From Bacillota bacterium (GTDB lineage Bacteria; Bacillota; Bacilli; Paenibacillales; Paenibacillaceae): a stretch of DNA of 64,000 nt. Where the stretch lies: contig JAEWPC010000007.1 in assembly GCA_023460795.1 (NCBI GenBank), forward strand, positions 62,001 through 126,000, given 5' to 3'. A model generated the notes under the pieces. That model saw only the letters and a program-made list of their open reading frames with translations. It was not told the origin of the DNA and did not search any database. This document shows positions 50,636 to 59,145 of the stretch, one piece after another (the stretch's first letter is position 1; each line of letters begins with the position of its first letter). The position numbers were made by a program, and so were the translations under genes.

Positions 50636-53304
50636 ACGAGTATTTGGAGAATTTGGTTACCACGGTCCACTATCCGATTACGTTCGGAGCGACCGAGCCT
50701 GCGACGTTGTCGAGATGGATGGTCAAGGCGGTGACGGCGCCGAACGCGGGACCATGGGGCACCGAGCCCTATCTCGATGAAGACGGTAGAACGGTATACG
50801 TGTATGAAACCTCGATATTGCCGGTCGAGACGTTGGAGCGGAACTGGCGGCATTACAATTCGGATTTGATCGAGGTTCATCAAGATCCGAACAAGCCGGG
50901 CACCCTGTTCAGCCCGGGGCCGGACAAGTGGTTGTATGCCGTATGCAACGTCTACGCGTTGGAGGACAGCGAAGCGCTGGTCAAAATTCTGACTTATATG
51001 CCGGCTCCGATTCGGGTGTGGATCAACGGCGAATTGATCATCGCAAGCAACGAAAATTTCGTGGTGAAGGACGTACTGGCGAGGGTGCGGTTTAAAGCCG
51101 GCAACAACGTCGTTCTGGCGGAGCTGCCGTTGCACTTACGCGTCTCCTTGACGACGCAGGAATTCATCGTCAAGATCCAGCCGTTGCCCCGACTGCTGAG
51201 CGAGCCCGCGAAATACGAGTTCATCGACCCGGAGCTGTTCGAGACGCTGGAGCGTTCCGCGTGGATCGTTCCGGAGAGAGTAGACGTCAGGGGCGGAGAG
51301 CGGCTCCGGCTGCTCGTGCTGCCGTCCTATCTTCGCGGGGGAGCCGGGCAGGGGCAGCCTATGCTGGTGCGGCTCGAGGGCGTGGACGGCGACACGCTGG
51401 CGACGGTTCGAACCGAGACGGGCCAAGCGGCTACGCTCCCGATTCCCGAGAAGGCAAGCGGCACGCTGCGCATTCGTGCGGAAGGAGTGGAGAACGGCGC
51501 GGATATTCATTGCAAACCCGTTCATTTGTTGTGCGGGGATTTCGCGGTGGAACGGGAAAGTCTGCTTCGCCAAGCGGCGGGCAGGCAGGATCTACGAGAA
51601 GAGATCGTCTCCTCGATGCGCCAATGGATGGAGCTGCCCAAGTCGTTCCAAGAGGTGAACCAATTCGTTCCTTACGATGTGTACGACTCTCTGCTAGAGA
51701 GAATGGCGGAGTTCCGCGCAAGTCTGAACGCTCCCGAGAGGCTGTATCTTCGAACGTACCCGGAGATATTCAAGGACCGCTACGCCGTCTATCGCCTCAA
51801 AGACACGAAGGACGCGTCCATCGCTTACGTCGTCAACCTGCCGGAGCATTACGACCCGGATCGCAAGTATCCGCTCGTCGTGTATTTCCATGACGCCCAA
51901 GGACGCAACTTTCCCTCCGATCTGCCTTGGACGAAGCGCTTCTCGTTCTCGGAAGCGATCATCGTGCAGATGGTAGGCATCGGCAGACTGAATTACACGG
52001 ACGATATCGGGGTCATCCGCACGATCGGAGAGATCGTGCAGGAGCTGAACGCGGACCGCGACCGGATATACGGAATCGGATTCTGCACCGGCGCAATGAA
52101 GATGTACCGGGTCGGCTTTATTGCGCCCGACTTGTTCGCGGGCATCGCGACGATCGTCGGGGACGCCAGGATCGACCCGAATGCGCCGGAGTACGAATGG
52201 CTCGATAATCTGGGCAATACGACCGTATACGGGCTTTGCAGCGACGAGAACTGGTTTTTCAACAGCTCGCGCAAAATCGATTTGCTCAAGCGGCTTAAAA
52301 AATCGCAGATCAGGCTGTACGCCGGGTTCTACCATAACGAATTCAACACGCTGCACAATTCCCGGGCGCTGATGCGCCGGTTGGTCGCGACGGACAAGGA
52401 GAGATATCCGCGGGAGATCGACTTTACGGTGCTGGAGCCGTGCTTCTCCAAGTCCCATTGGCTACGGGTGAAGCGCATCGCCGATTTGCGCGAGAGGGCG
52501 AGCGTGAAAGCCAGGATCGTCTCGCGGCAAGCGATAGAGATCTATGCCGACAATGCGGGAGAGCTGGAGCTGTTGTTAAGTCCGGAGGAGATGGGGCTGG
52601 ACTCGGAGATTACGTTGCTGGCGAACGGCCGGAGAATGTTCGCGAGGTTGGCTCGGTATTCAAGGGCGACTTTATCTATCGGCGACGTTGCCACCTCGCT
52701 GACCGTAACGAATCTATCGAAGGAAGCTTTCATCGCCGCCTACGACGCCGTCGGCGTAGACGAGACGCAGCTCGGAATCAAACGGCTTTACACGGGTCCT
52801 TGTACGATCGTGAAGCCAAGCGGACGCAGCCCGTTCACGACGAAGCTGTCGTACCTGCTGCAGAATCCGATTCGCGATCGCTATATCTACTACAAATACG
52901 AATCCTGCCGGGAGTCGGAATTATCCTTGGAGCATACGAGCGAACGCAACTATATTGTCATCGTCGATGCTAGAAGCCCGAGCTTGCAACAAACGAGGCT
53001 GTCGGAGGCGATAGGACTTAAGCTGGAGCCCGATAGGCTAACCTGGAGGGGGCAGTCGTACGATGGCGACTATTATGCGTTCATCTCCTGTCCGAACCCT
53101 TGGTTCGCGGACCGCCGTGTGATGGTCGTCGCTTATAACGGCGACGGGCTGGATGGAGAAATGATCGGTCTCATGAATTCCTTCGACAGAAACCCACTCT
53201 TCTATTATGACGCTATTATCTACCATCATGGCCGTGTTCATGGGCTTCGGCATGAGGCGGCCAAGTCCGAATTCGAATCCGAATCGCTAGGAGGGGTCGT
53301 ATGA
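50626..53304 (+). CDS. Large cytoplasmic alpha/beta hydrolase with Cys nucleophile and N-terminal beta domain
   Basis: The 892-residue protein has a N-terminal beta-sandwich region (about 30-190), a helical linker, an alpha/beta hydrolase domain (about 380-600) of the feruloyl-esterase/enterochelin-esterase type, and a long unrecognised C-terminal half. The nucleophile elbow is GFCTG with Cys487 in place of Ser, preceded by YPLVVYFHDAQG (oxyanion strand) and followed by a His in FYHNEFNTLHN. There is no signal peptide. A Cys nucleophile suggests thioester chemistry, as in some thioesterase domains, perhaps releasing or transferring the carrier-bound chain. It overlaps its neighbours by 10 and 4 bases. 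Confidence 0.7.
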   Translation: MGLNEYLENLVTTVHYPITFGATEPATLSRWMVKAVTAPNAGPWGTEPYLDEDGRTVYVYETSILPVETLERNWRHYNSDLIEVHQDPNKPGTLFSPGPDKWLYAVCNVYALEDSEALVKILTYMPAPIRVWINGELIIASNENFVVKDVLARVRFKAGNNVVLAELPLHLRVSLTTQEFIVKIQPLPRLLSEPAKYEFIDPELFETLERSAWIVPERVDVRGGERLRLLVLPSYLRGGAGQGQPMLVRLEGVDGDTLATVRTETGQAATLPIPEKASGTLRIRAEGVENGADIHCKPVHLLCGDFAVERESLLRQAAGRQDLREEIVSSMRQWMELPKSFQEVNQFVPYDVYDSLLERMAEFRASLNAPERLYLRTYPEIFKDRYAVYRLKDTKDASIAYVVNLPEHYDPDRKYPLVVYFHDAQGRNFPSDLPWTKRFSFSEAIIVQMVGIGRLNYTDDIGVIRTIGEIVQELNADRDRIYGIGFCTGAMKMYRVGFIAPDLFAGIATIVGDARIDPNAPEYEWLDNLGNTTVYGLCSDENWFFNSSRKIDLLKRLKKSQIRLYAGFYHNEFNTLHNSRALMRRLVATDKERYPREIDFTVLEPCFSKSHWLRVKRIADLRERASVKARIVSRQAIEIYADNAGELELLLSPEEMGLDSEITLLANGRRMFARLARYSRATLSIGDVATSLTVTNLSKEAFIAAYDAVGVDETQLGIKRLYTGPCTIVKPSGRSPFTTKLSYLLQNPIRDRYIYYKYESCRESELSLEHTSERNYIVIVDARSPSLQQTRLSEAIGLKLEPDRLTWRGQSYDGDYYAFISCPNPWFADRRVMVVAYNGDGLDGEMIGLMNSFDRNPLFYYDAIIYHHGRVHGLRHEAAKSEFESESLGGVV

Positions 53305-54581
53305 ACGACGTGGATTACCGGTCGCTGGCCGAGCAGTACGGAACGCCTTTATATGTCTATCAAGGCGACGCGATCGAGAGCCGTTACCGGCTGCTGCGCA
53401 GTTGCCTGCCGGAGACGTTCGAGGTGTTCTACTCGGTGAAGTGCAATCCGCTGCTCGGCGTCTGCCAGCTGTTCCGCGAGCTGGGAAGCGGCATCGAAGT
53501 CGCATCGCTCGGAGAGCTGCGAATGGCGGTGCAAGCGGGCTTTAAGCCCGGCGACATCATTTTTACGAGTCCGGGGAAGTCGGTAGAGGAGCTTGAAGCC
53601 GCGATCGACCTCGGCATATACAGCATGAACGTCGAATCGGTGGAGGAAGCGCGGCTGATTAACGACATCGCCCGGAGCAGGAACGTTCTAGCAAGAATTT
53701 CGGCGCGGATCAATCCGAATTTCAACTTCTCCGGCGCCGGGATGAAAATGACGGGAGTACCGACGCAGTTCGGCATTGACCAATCGGACATGGCCGAGGC
53801 GATGGACGCGATTCAAGCTCTACCCTACGTTTCATTAATCGGAATTCACGTATTTACCGGTACGCAGATGCTGGATGCCGACCTCATCGTCCGCAATTTC
53901 GCGGAAGTGATGAAGCTCGCCGCGGAATTATCGGAGGCGCACGATTTTGCTCTGCAATTCCTCGATCTGGGCGGAGGGTTCGGCGTTCCGTATTTTCAGG
54001 GGGAACAGGAGTTGGATACGGACAAGCTTCGCCTCGGTTTAGCGGAGCTGTGGGAGCAGTACGGCGAGAAGCTGCGCGGCGCGCGCATCGGCGTCGAGAG
54101 CGGACGCTTCCTGCTGGCCGAGTCCGGTGTCTTCCTGACCAAGGTGTTGTACGTCAAGAATTGCAAAGGGGCGAAGTACGTCGTATGCGACGGGGGCTCC
54201 AACCAACACGCCTCTTCCGCTTTTCTCGGCAGGTACGTGAGGAACAACTTCCCTATGCGACTGCTCGGCAAGGACGAGGAAGAGACGGAGGAAGCGAACG
54301 TCGTCGGATCGCTTTGCACGCCGACCGACGTGCTCGGGCAGAAGGTGCGGCTGGCGAGGGCGGAGCCGGGGGATCTTCTCGTCGTGGAGAAATCGGGGGC
54401 CTATGGACTGACGCATAGTCCGGTGCTGTTCTTAAGTCACGCTCTTCCTGCGGAAATCATGGTCTATCGGGAAGGCGTTTACGTTCTGCGCGAGAGGGGG
54501 AAGGCGGAGGATTGTCTCCATGGGCAGCGTTCGTTGCTTACGGGAAGGTCCGTCCGCGATGATTATGTCTACTCCATTTAA
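53301..54581 (+). CDS. BtrK-like PLP-dependent aminoacyl-ACP decarboxylase
   Basis: The 426-residue fold-type III PLP enzyme carries Lys47 in YSVKCNP (PLP Schiff base), HVFTGTQ (His183), GGGFGVPYF (224-232), ESGRFLLAESG (266-276) and, from the partner subunit, Cys339 in GSLCTPTDVLG and Tyr368 in SGAYGLTHSP. This is the diaminopimelate/ornithine decarboxylase fold; the length and the HVFTGTQ variant resemble BtrK, which decarboxylates a glutamyl group on a carrier protein. A free amino acid decarboxylase cannot be excluded. ATG 53301 overlaps the upstream stop. Confidence 0.82.
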   Translation: MNDVDYRSLAEQYGTPLYVYQGDAIESRYRLLRSCLPETFEVFYSVKCNPLLGVCQLFRELGSGIEVASLGELRMAVQAGFKPGDIIFTSPGKSVEELEAAIDLGIYSMNVESVEEARLINDIARSRNVLARISARINPNFNFSGAGMKMTGVPTQFGIDQSDMAEAMDAIQALPYVSLIGIHVFTGTQMLDADLIVRNFAEVMKLAAELSEAHDFALQFLDLGGGFGVPYFQGEQELDTDKLRLGLAELWEQYGEKLRGARIGVESGRFLLAESGVFLTKVLYVKNCKGAKYVVCDGGSNQHASSAFLGRYVRNNFPMRLLGKDEEETEEANVVGSLCTPTDVLGQKVRLARAEPGDLLVVEKSGAYGLTHSPVLFLSHALPAEIMVYREGVYVLRERGKAEDCLHGQRSLLTGRSVRDDYVYSI

Positions 54582-55917
54582 TTTAGTGACCCGGTTGACC
54601 GAAGAACGCGATCGCGGCGTCATCGTATGGCTGCTCAATATCGGGGCGGAGAAGTATTGGAATCCGGTGCAGCCGGGCGTCGTCGACCGCGGCGAGGACC
54701 GGATCGTGGGCCGGGTGGAGGAGATGAACCTGCTGCTCTGCCGCGAGCAGGATATTCTGATCCTTCGGGCTATGCCTGACCCGTATTACTTGGACAGGCT
54801 GCGGGAGTGGGGGTTCTCTATCCCGCGGATACGGGTGCCGGAGCCTTCCGACCCGTGGACGCCGATCTCGGAATTGGTGCTGCAGGATGAGCAATTGCTG
54901 ACGGAGCTGTCTGCGATAGCCGCGGGGAACGACGACGTTCGGTTCGTTCCGTACGCGGTGACCCGATTGGAGGAGCAGATTGCCGCGAGGTGCGGGCTGC
55001 GTCTGGCGGCGGCTTCATCCGGCGTGAACGCGGCGGTCAACGACAAGATATTCAACCGGGAAGTCGCGGTGACGCTGGAGCTGCCCGTATGCCAAGGGCG
55101 CGTATGCGGCTCCGCCGAAGAAATCGGACAGGCTTACGCGGAGCTGACGGAGCAGCCTCCTTACTTCGACAGGGTCATCATTAAAGAGCCGTTCGGCGCG
55201 TCGGGCAAAGGGTTATATATCGTGGATAGCCCGGATAAGCTGAGACCGATCCTGCTGCGGGTGTCCAGGTTCGCCAAGAACAATCCGCAAGCGCAGTGGC
55301 TGGTGGAGGGCTGGTACGACAAACAGGCCGACGTTAACTATCAGCTGTATGTGTCGGAGGACGGCGGCGTCGACGTTTTCTCCATCAAGCAGCAGGTGTT
55401 AAGGGATACGGTGTATATCGGTTCGAGGATGCCGGTGGAACTGGAAGAAGGCGCGTTGGCGAGATATCGCGAGTTCGGCGAGGCGATCGGCAAGCATTTG
55501 CACACCATCGGTTATACCGGAGTCGCCGGCATTGATTCGATTATTACGAGGGATGGAGAGTTTATTCCGATCATCGAGATCAACGGTCGATTTACGCTAT
55601 CGACTTATATCTCGTTCCTCGAGCGCGTAATCGGGGATGCGAAGGTGTTCTCCCGATACTTCAAGGTCGCGACGGACGAACCGGTCGATTTTCGCGCGAT
55701 ATGCGAGAGGCTGGAACGGGAGCAACTGCTGTACAGTCGGGATTCGCAAGAAGGGGTCCTCGTCTATACTTCAGGCACGTTACCGACAGTTAAGGACGAG
55801 AGCAGCGGGAAGTATCAGGGGCGCGTCTTTACTTTAATCGTAGCCCGCGATTGGGAGCGGGTAGAAGAGATCGGCTCGCGTCTGGAGTCGCTGTTGGATA
55901 GCTGGCAACATCATTGA
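54559..55917 (+). CDS. ATP-grasp ligase (BtrJ-like candidate)
   Basis: The 452-residue protein has the ATP-grasp core (about 215-420): RVIIKEPFGASGKGLYIVD, AQWLVEGWYD and the metal-binding end FIPIIEINGRFTLSTYI. In butirosin synthesis BtrJ, an ATP-grasp enzyme, attaches glutamate to the carrier protein and is partnered by the BtrK decarboxylase; here the two genes are adjacent and overlap by 23 bases. ATG 54559 follows GGGAAGG by 10 bases. The amino acid substrate is not known. It is the last gene of the operon. Confidence 0.8.
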   Translation: MIMSTPFNLVTRLTEERDRGVIVWLLNIGAEKYWNPVQPGVVDRGEDRIVGRVEEMNLLLCREQDILILRAMPDPYYLDRLREWGFSIPRIRVPEPSDPWTPISELVLQDEQLLTELSAIAAGNDDVRFVPYAVTRLEEQIAARCGLRLAAASSGVNAAVNDKIFNREVAVTLELPVCQGRVCGSAEEIGQAYAELTEQPPYFDRVIIKEPFGASGKGLYIVDSPDKLRPILLRVSRFAKNNPQAQWLVEGWYDKQADVNYQLYVSEDGGVDVFSIKQQVLRDTVYIGSRMPVELEEGALARYREFGEAIGKHLHTIGYTGVAGIDSIITRDGEFIPIIEINGRFTLSTYISFLERVIGDAKVFSRYFKVATDEPVDFRAICERLEREQLLYSRDSQEGVLVYTSGTLPTVKDESSGKYQGRVFTLIVARDWERVEEIGSRLESLLDSWQHH

Positions 55918-55939
55918 GCAGGTGGTTTAGTCGTTATAA

Positions 55940-55988
55940 GGGGCTGTCTCAAAGTCAATTCATCTTGACTTCGAGGCAGCCCCGTTTT
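55940..55988 (+). terminator. Strong terminator closing the biosynthetic operon
   Basis: GGGGCTGTCTC-AAAGTCAA pairs with TTGACTT-CGAG-GCAGCCCC around TTCATC and is followed by GTTTTG. It separates the cluster from the convergent peptidase gene. Confidence 0.88.
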
Positions 55989-56004
55989 GTCGCATGAGCG
56001 GTCT

Positions 56005-57093
56005 TCAACCGAGGATGGTCAGTTGTTTCGGGAACGTCGTCAGGACGTCGACTCCGTCTTCGGTCGCCACGACGTCGTCTTCGATGCGGACGCCGCCGAC
56101 GCCGGGAACGTAGATGCCGGGTTCGACGGTGAACGCTAGGCCGGCGCGAACGAGGTCTTCGTTCAGACCGTGTACGGAAGGATATTCATGGATGTCCAAT
56201 CCGAGCCCATGCCCGAGCCGGTGCATGAAATAAGATCCGTAGCCCGCGTTCTCGATGACGGTCCTCGCGGTGCGGTCGAGGCTGCCGAGCGTGACGCCGG
56301 GACGTATCGCCTCGATCGCGCGCCTATTAGCTTCAAGCACCGCCGCGTAGATCCGCTTGGCCTCGTCCGAGATGTCTCCGACCGCGAACGTACGCGTAAT
56401 ATCGGAGGCATAGCCGTCCGCGAATACGCCGAGATCGAACAGCAGCAGATCGCCCTCGCGGATCGGCGTCGCGTCCGGCTTTCCGTGCGGAAGCGCGGAT
56501 TTGGCGCCGGAGAGCACCATCGTCTCGAACGAAGGACCTTGCGCTCCGAGCTTCTTCATCTGGTATTCCAGCTCGGCGACGAGCTCGATTTCGGTCACTC
56601 CGGGCTTCGCGCGAGCGACTCCCGCCCTCAGAGTATCTTCGACAAGACGAGCGGCATGTCTCATCCGGGCGACCTCTTCCGGGCTTTTCATCGCGCGCAT
56701 GTCGCGAAGCGGGGTTCCGACGTCCACGTAGGCTTCCGCGCCGATCGCCGCTGCGAGCGCCTCGAACCTCGTGACGCTCAAGTCGTCCTTCTCCACTCCT
56801 AACGACCGGACGGATGCAGGGACGAGCCTGCGGAGCACGTCGTACGCGTTGTCCGTATCCGCGTGCGTATGAATACGCGCCATTCCCGTCGCCGAGGCTG
56901 CCGCTTCATAGTCGAGCGCCGGCACGAGAAGAGCAGGCTCTTCGCCGCGCGCCAGGAGCATTCCGAGGAATCTCTCGTGGGGATCGGTCGCGAAGTCGGT
57001 CAAGTAATAAACATGCTTGGGAGACGTGATGAGTATCGCGTCGATCCGTTGATTTTCCAAGTGAGCATATAGTTCGTTCATACGTGTGTTCAT
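56005..57093 (-). CDS. Xaa-Pro peptidase (M24, YqhT-like)
   Basis: The 362-residue protein has a creatinase-like N domain (about 1-130) and an M24 'pita-bread' domain with the metal ligands in LFDLGVFADGYASDITRTF (two Asp), HRLGHGLGLDIHEYP (His), TVEPGIYVPG (Glu) and VRIEDDVV (Glu). It cleaves N-terminal residues before proline. ATG 57093 follows AAAGGCGG. It is divergent from DUF4003. Confidence 0.92.
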   Translation of the reverse strand: MNTRMNELYAHLENQRIDAILITSPKHVYYLTDFATDPHERFLGMLLARGEEPALLVPALDYEAAASATGMARIHTHADTDNAYDVLRRLVPASVRSLGVEKDDLSVTRFEALAAAIGAEAYVDVGTPLRDMRAMKSPEEVARMRHAARLVEDTLRAGVARAKPGVTEIELVAELEYQMKKLGAQGPSFETMVLSGAKSALPHGKPDATPIREGDLLLFDLGVFADGYASDITRTFAVGDISDEAKRIYAAVLEANRRAIEAIRPGVTLGSLDRTARTVIENAGYGSYFMHRLGHGLGLDIHEYPSVHGLNEDLVRAGLAFTVEPGIYVPGVGGVRIEDDVVATEDGVDVLTTFPKQLTILG

Positions 57094-57209
57094 GGATTCA
57101 GCCGCCTTTCTATTGTTATTATACCGCCGACGGGCGAAACCACGAAGCGCTTCGCGAAGTATAAGTTCATAAAGAAATCACGCGATAATGGAGAAAGGCG
57201 GCGATGTAC

Positions 57210-58193
57210 ATGAATAGTGCAAGGGTTGAACGGTTCGCGGAGAACGCGAGAGCTGCCAAGAAGGCTTTCGCATGGCATCATGCCGCGATCAATCGGCTGG
57301 CGGCGCTGCTGTATGCGGTAGAGGATCGGACGATCGATATTCAAGCGGTTCGCGACAATCTGGAGAGGATAAAGAACAGCACGGGGCTTTTCTCGATGTT
57401 CAGGAGCAGTTCGGCCATTAGCATGGCGGCGCAGCTGTCGCTTGCCGACGCCCCTGAAACGCAGCTTGCGAATACGCTGGCCGTGTACGAGATGCTGAAG
57501 GACGCTAGGTTTAAGGCTTCGCCGTATCTTCCGATCGCGGCGTACCAGATTGTCGCCAATCGGGGAACGGACCAGTTTGCGTCCACGGTAACGAGAGCGC
57601 AGTCGTTGTACGCAGCCATGAAATCGAACCATAGGTTTCTGACCGGACAGGACGACTATATATTCGCGGCGATGCTCGCCGTGTCCGATGTCGAAGTCGA
57701 GACGGGGATCGCGCGAATGGAACGGTATTATTCCGAATTGCGGCGGGAGCTGCGAGCGGGCAACAGCTTGCAAGCCTTAACGCAGGTGCTCGTATTGGGA
57801 GACGAGAACGCTAATCCCGTCGAGCGAGTGCTGGCTTTAAGAGATGCTTTCCGGAGGAGAGGCCTGCCGATGGATAGGAAGGACACCCTCGCTTCCCTCG
57901 GCGTGCTTGCGTTGCTTCCTTGCGGGGACGAGGACATCGCCCAGGATATGGCGATAACCTTCGAATGGCTGCGGGAGCAGAGGGGGTTCGGGGGCTGGTC
58001 CGTCTCGAAGCCCGAACTACTGCTATATACGACGGCGCTTGTTGCCTATCAAAGCATGGAGGAACGAACGGGCATGGCTCCGCTAACGACGATTGCCACA
58101 AGCTTGACGAACATCATCATCGCGCAGCAAGCGGCCATCGCCGCGGCGACTGCCGCGTCGGCGGTCGCTGCTTCGTCTTCATCGTCGGAATAG
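57210..58193 (+). CDS. DUF4003 family protein
   Basis: The 327-residue, helix-rich, soluble protein matches the DUF4003 pattern (FRSSSAISMAAQLSLAD, TGQDDYIFAAMLAVSD, LASLGVLALL). Its C terminus is an Ala/Ser-rich tail (about 300-327). The family function is unknown. ATG 57210 is 8 bases after GAAAGGCGG; ATG 57204 is too close to that site. Confidence 0.75.
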   Translation: MNSARVERFAENARAAKKAFAWHHAAINRLAALLYAVEDRTIDIQAVRDNLERIKNSTGLFSMFRSSSAISMAAQLSLADAPETQLANTLAVYEMLKDARFKASPYLPIAAYQIVANRGTDQFASTVTRAQSLYAAMKSNHRFLTGQDDYIFAAMLAVSDVEVETGIARMERYYSELRRELRAGNSLQALTQVLVLGDENANPVERVLALRDAFRRRGLPMDRKDTLASLGVLALLPCGDEDIAQDMAITFEWLREQRGFGGWSVSKPELLLYTTALVAYQSMEERTGMAPLTTIATSLTNIIIAQQAAIAAATAASAVAASSSSSE

Positions 58194-58304
58194 GGCTGTC
58201 CCATAAGGACATGAACCTGAACGAAAAATCGTACAAATCCACGATGGCAACAGACGCCGGAAGGAGATACATGCCCGCCAAGATCATTCACTTCTGCGGC
58301 ACGA

Positions 58305-58937
58305 TTAGGCGTCCAACTGAACTCTCGCGGGTTCCTCGTCTTGCCGCGGCAGCAGCACGAGTGCTAAGTGCAAGCTTCTGGCGATGAGCTCGGCCATGCG
58401 GGAGACGAGGTATAGGCGCGTGCTTTGCAGCAAAGCCAGCTCCATGAAGCCGCCTACGTTGACGATGCCCGACAAGTGAATGTCGCCGACGGGCGTCAGT
58501 TTCTTCCCAACGCCGGACCCTGGGTGCAAAGGGCCTTCCCCGACAAGAATGCTGCCTACGTTGGCGGAGTTGCCAAGACAGGCATCGATTCCGATGATGA
58601 ACGGATTACGAGTCGACCAATAAAGCCGTTCCATCGTTTCATCGAGATTCATTGCATGCACGGGGTCTTCCAGCGTGCCGTACACGTCGAATAAAGGGCT
58701 GTGGAATTTGCGCAGCGCGGAACCGACGAGAGGACCGAGGGAATCGCCGGTCGAACGGTCGGTGCCGATGCATACGATGGCGACCCGCATGTCCGGCGGC
58801 AGCAGCTTGAAGTAGTCTCGCAACTGAACGGCGAGTTTGACGCTGGCCCCTGGATCGGTTACCGCGATCCGGAATGGCCACTGTATAGAACGCTCCACGG
58901 CATCACTTCCCAACCATAATGTATCGCTATTGCTCAA
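58305..58937 (-). CDS. yyaC: Spore protease YyaC family
   Basis: The protein matches YyaC through IVCIGTDRSTGDSLGPLVG, DVYGTLEDPVHAMNL, IGIDACLG and GVGKKLTPVGDIHLSGIVNVGG, a GPR-like spore protease fold of sporulating Firmicutes. The substrate is not known. The reading from ATG 58937 gives 210 residues; GTG 58898, after GGGAAGTGA, gives 197 and begins closer to the conserved region, so the start is uncertain. Confidence 0.88.
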   Translation of the reverse strand: MSNSDTLWLGSDAVERSIQWPFRIAVTDPGASVKLAVQLRDYFKLLPPDMRVAIVCIGTDRSTGDSLGPLVGSALRKFHSPLFDVYGTLEDPVHAMNLDETMERLYWSTRNPFIIGIDACLGNSANVGSILVGEGPLHPGSGVGKKLTPVGDIHLSGIVNVGGFMELALLQSTRLYLVSRMAELIARSLHLALVLLPRQDEEPARVQLDA

Positions 58938-58947
58938 TGATACATTA
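58917..58947. repeat. Inverted repeat TAATGTATC / GATACATTA
   Basis: Perfect 9-bp arms (58917-58925 and 58939-58947) are separated by 13 bases, with a further partial copy (TACGTATC) just to the right. It lies over the start of yyaC and could be a regulator site. The rest of the gap to 59145 holds no gene; TTGAGC (59094-59099) and TAGAAT (59115-59120) are a weak promoter for the next kinase. Confidence 0.4.
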
Positions 58948-59145
58948 CGTATCTAGAAAAAACTGTCGGAATTTGCGAGAGTTCGAACAAAAATTACGAC
59001 TCGTGCAGGCATTGTCAAGCAGGCAAGGTGGATGCGGTAAAACGAATGCCAAGGGTCAAAATACGAATGCGTTTACCGTTCCCCGTATCCAACTTGAGCC
59101 CCGTTCCTATACACTAGAATCAGGCTTCGACGGGAGGACGGCGCG

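Noticed and set aside
58271..58387. Small plus-strand frame with a good ribosome site (GGAAGGAG) before ATG 58271, 38 codons
   Set aside because: It runs antisense over the end of yyaC, its second half is Ala/Arg low complexity, and I recognise no family. It could be real but cannot be supported.
58915..58935. Sigma-G-like promoter (GTATC, 17 bases, CATTATG) for yyaC
   Set aside because: The implied start would lie within about 10 bases of GTG 58898 and would cut into its ribosome site, and downstream of ATG 58937; neither start fits.
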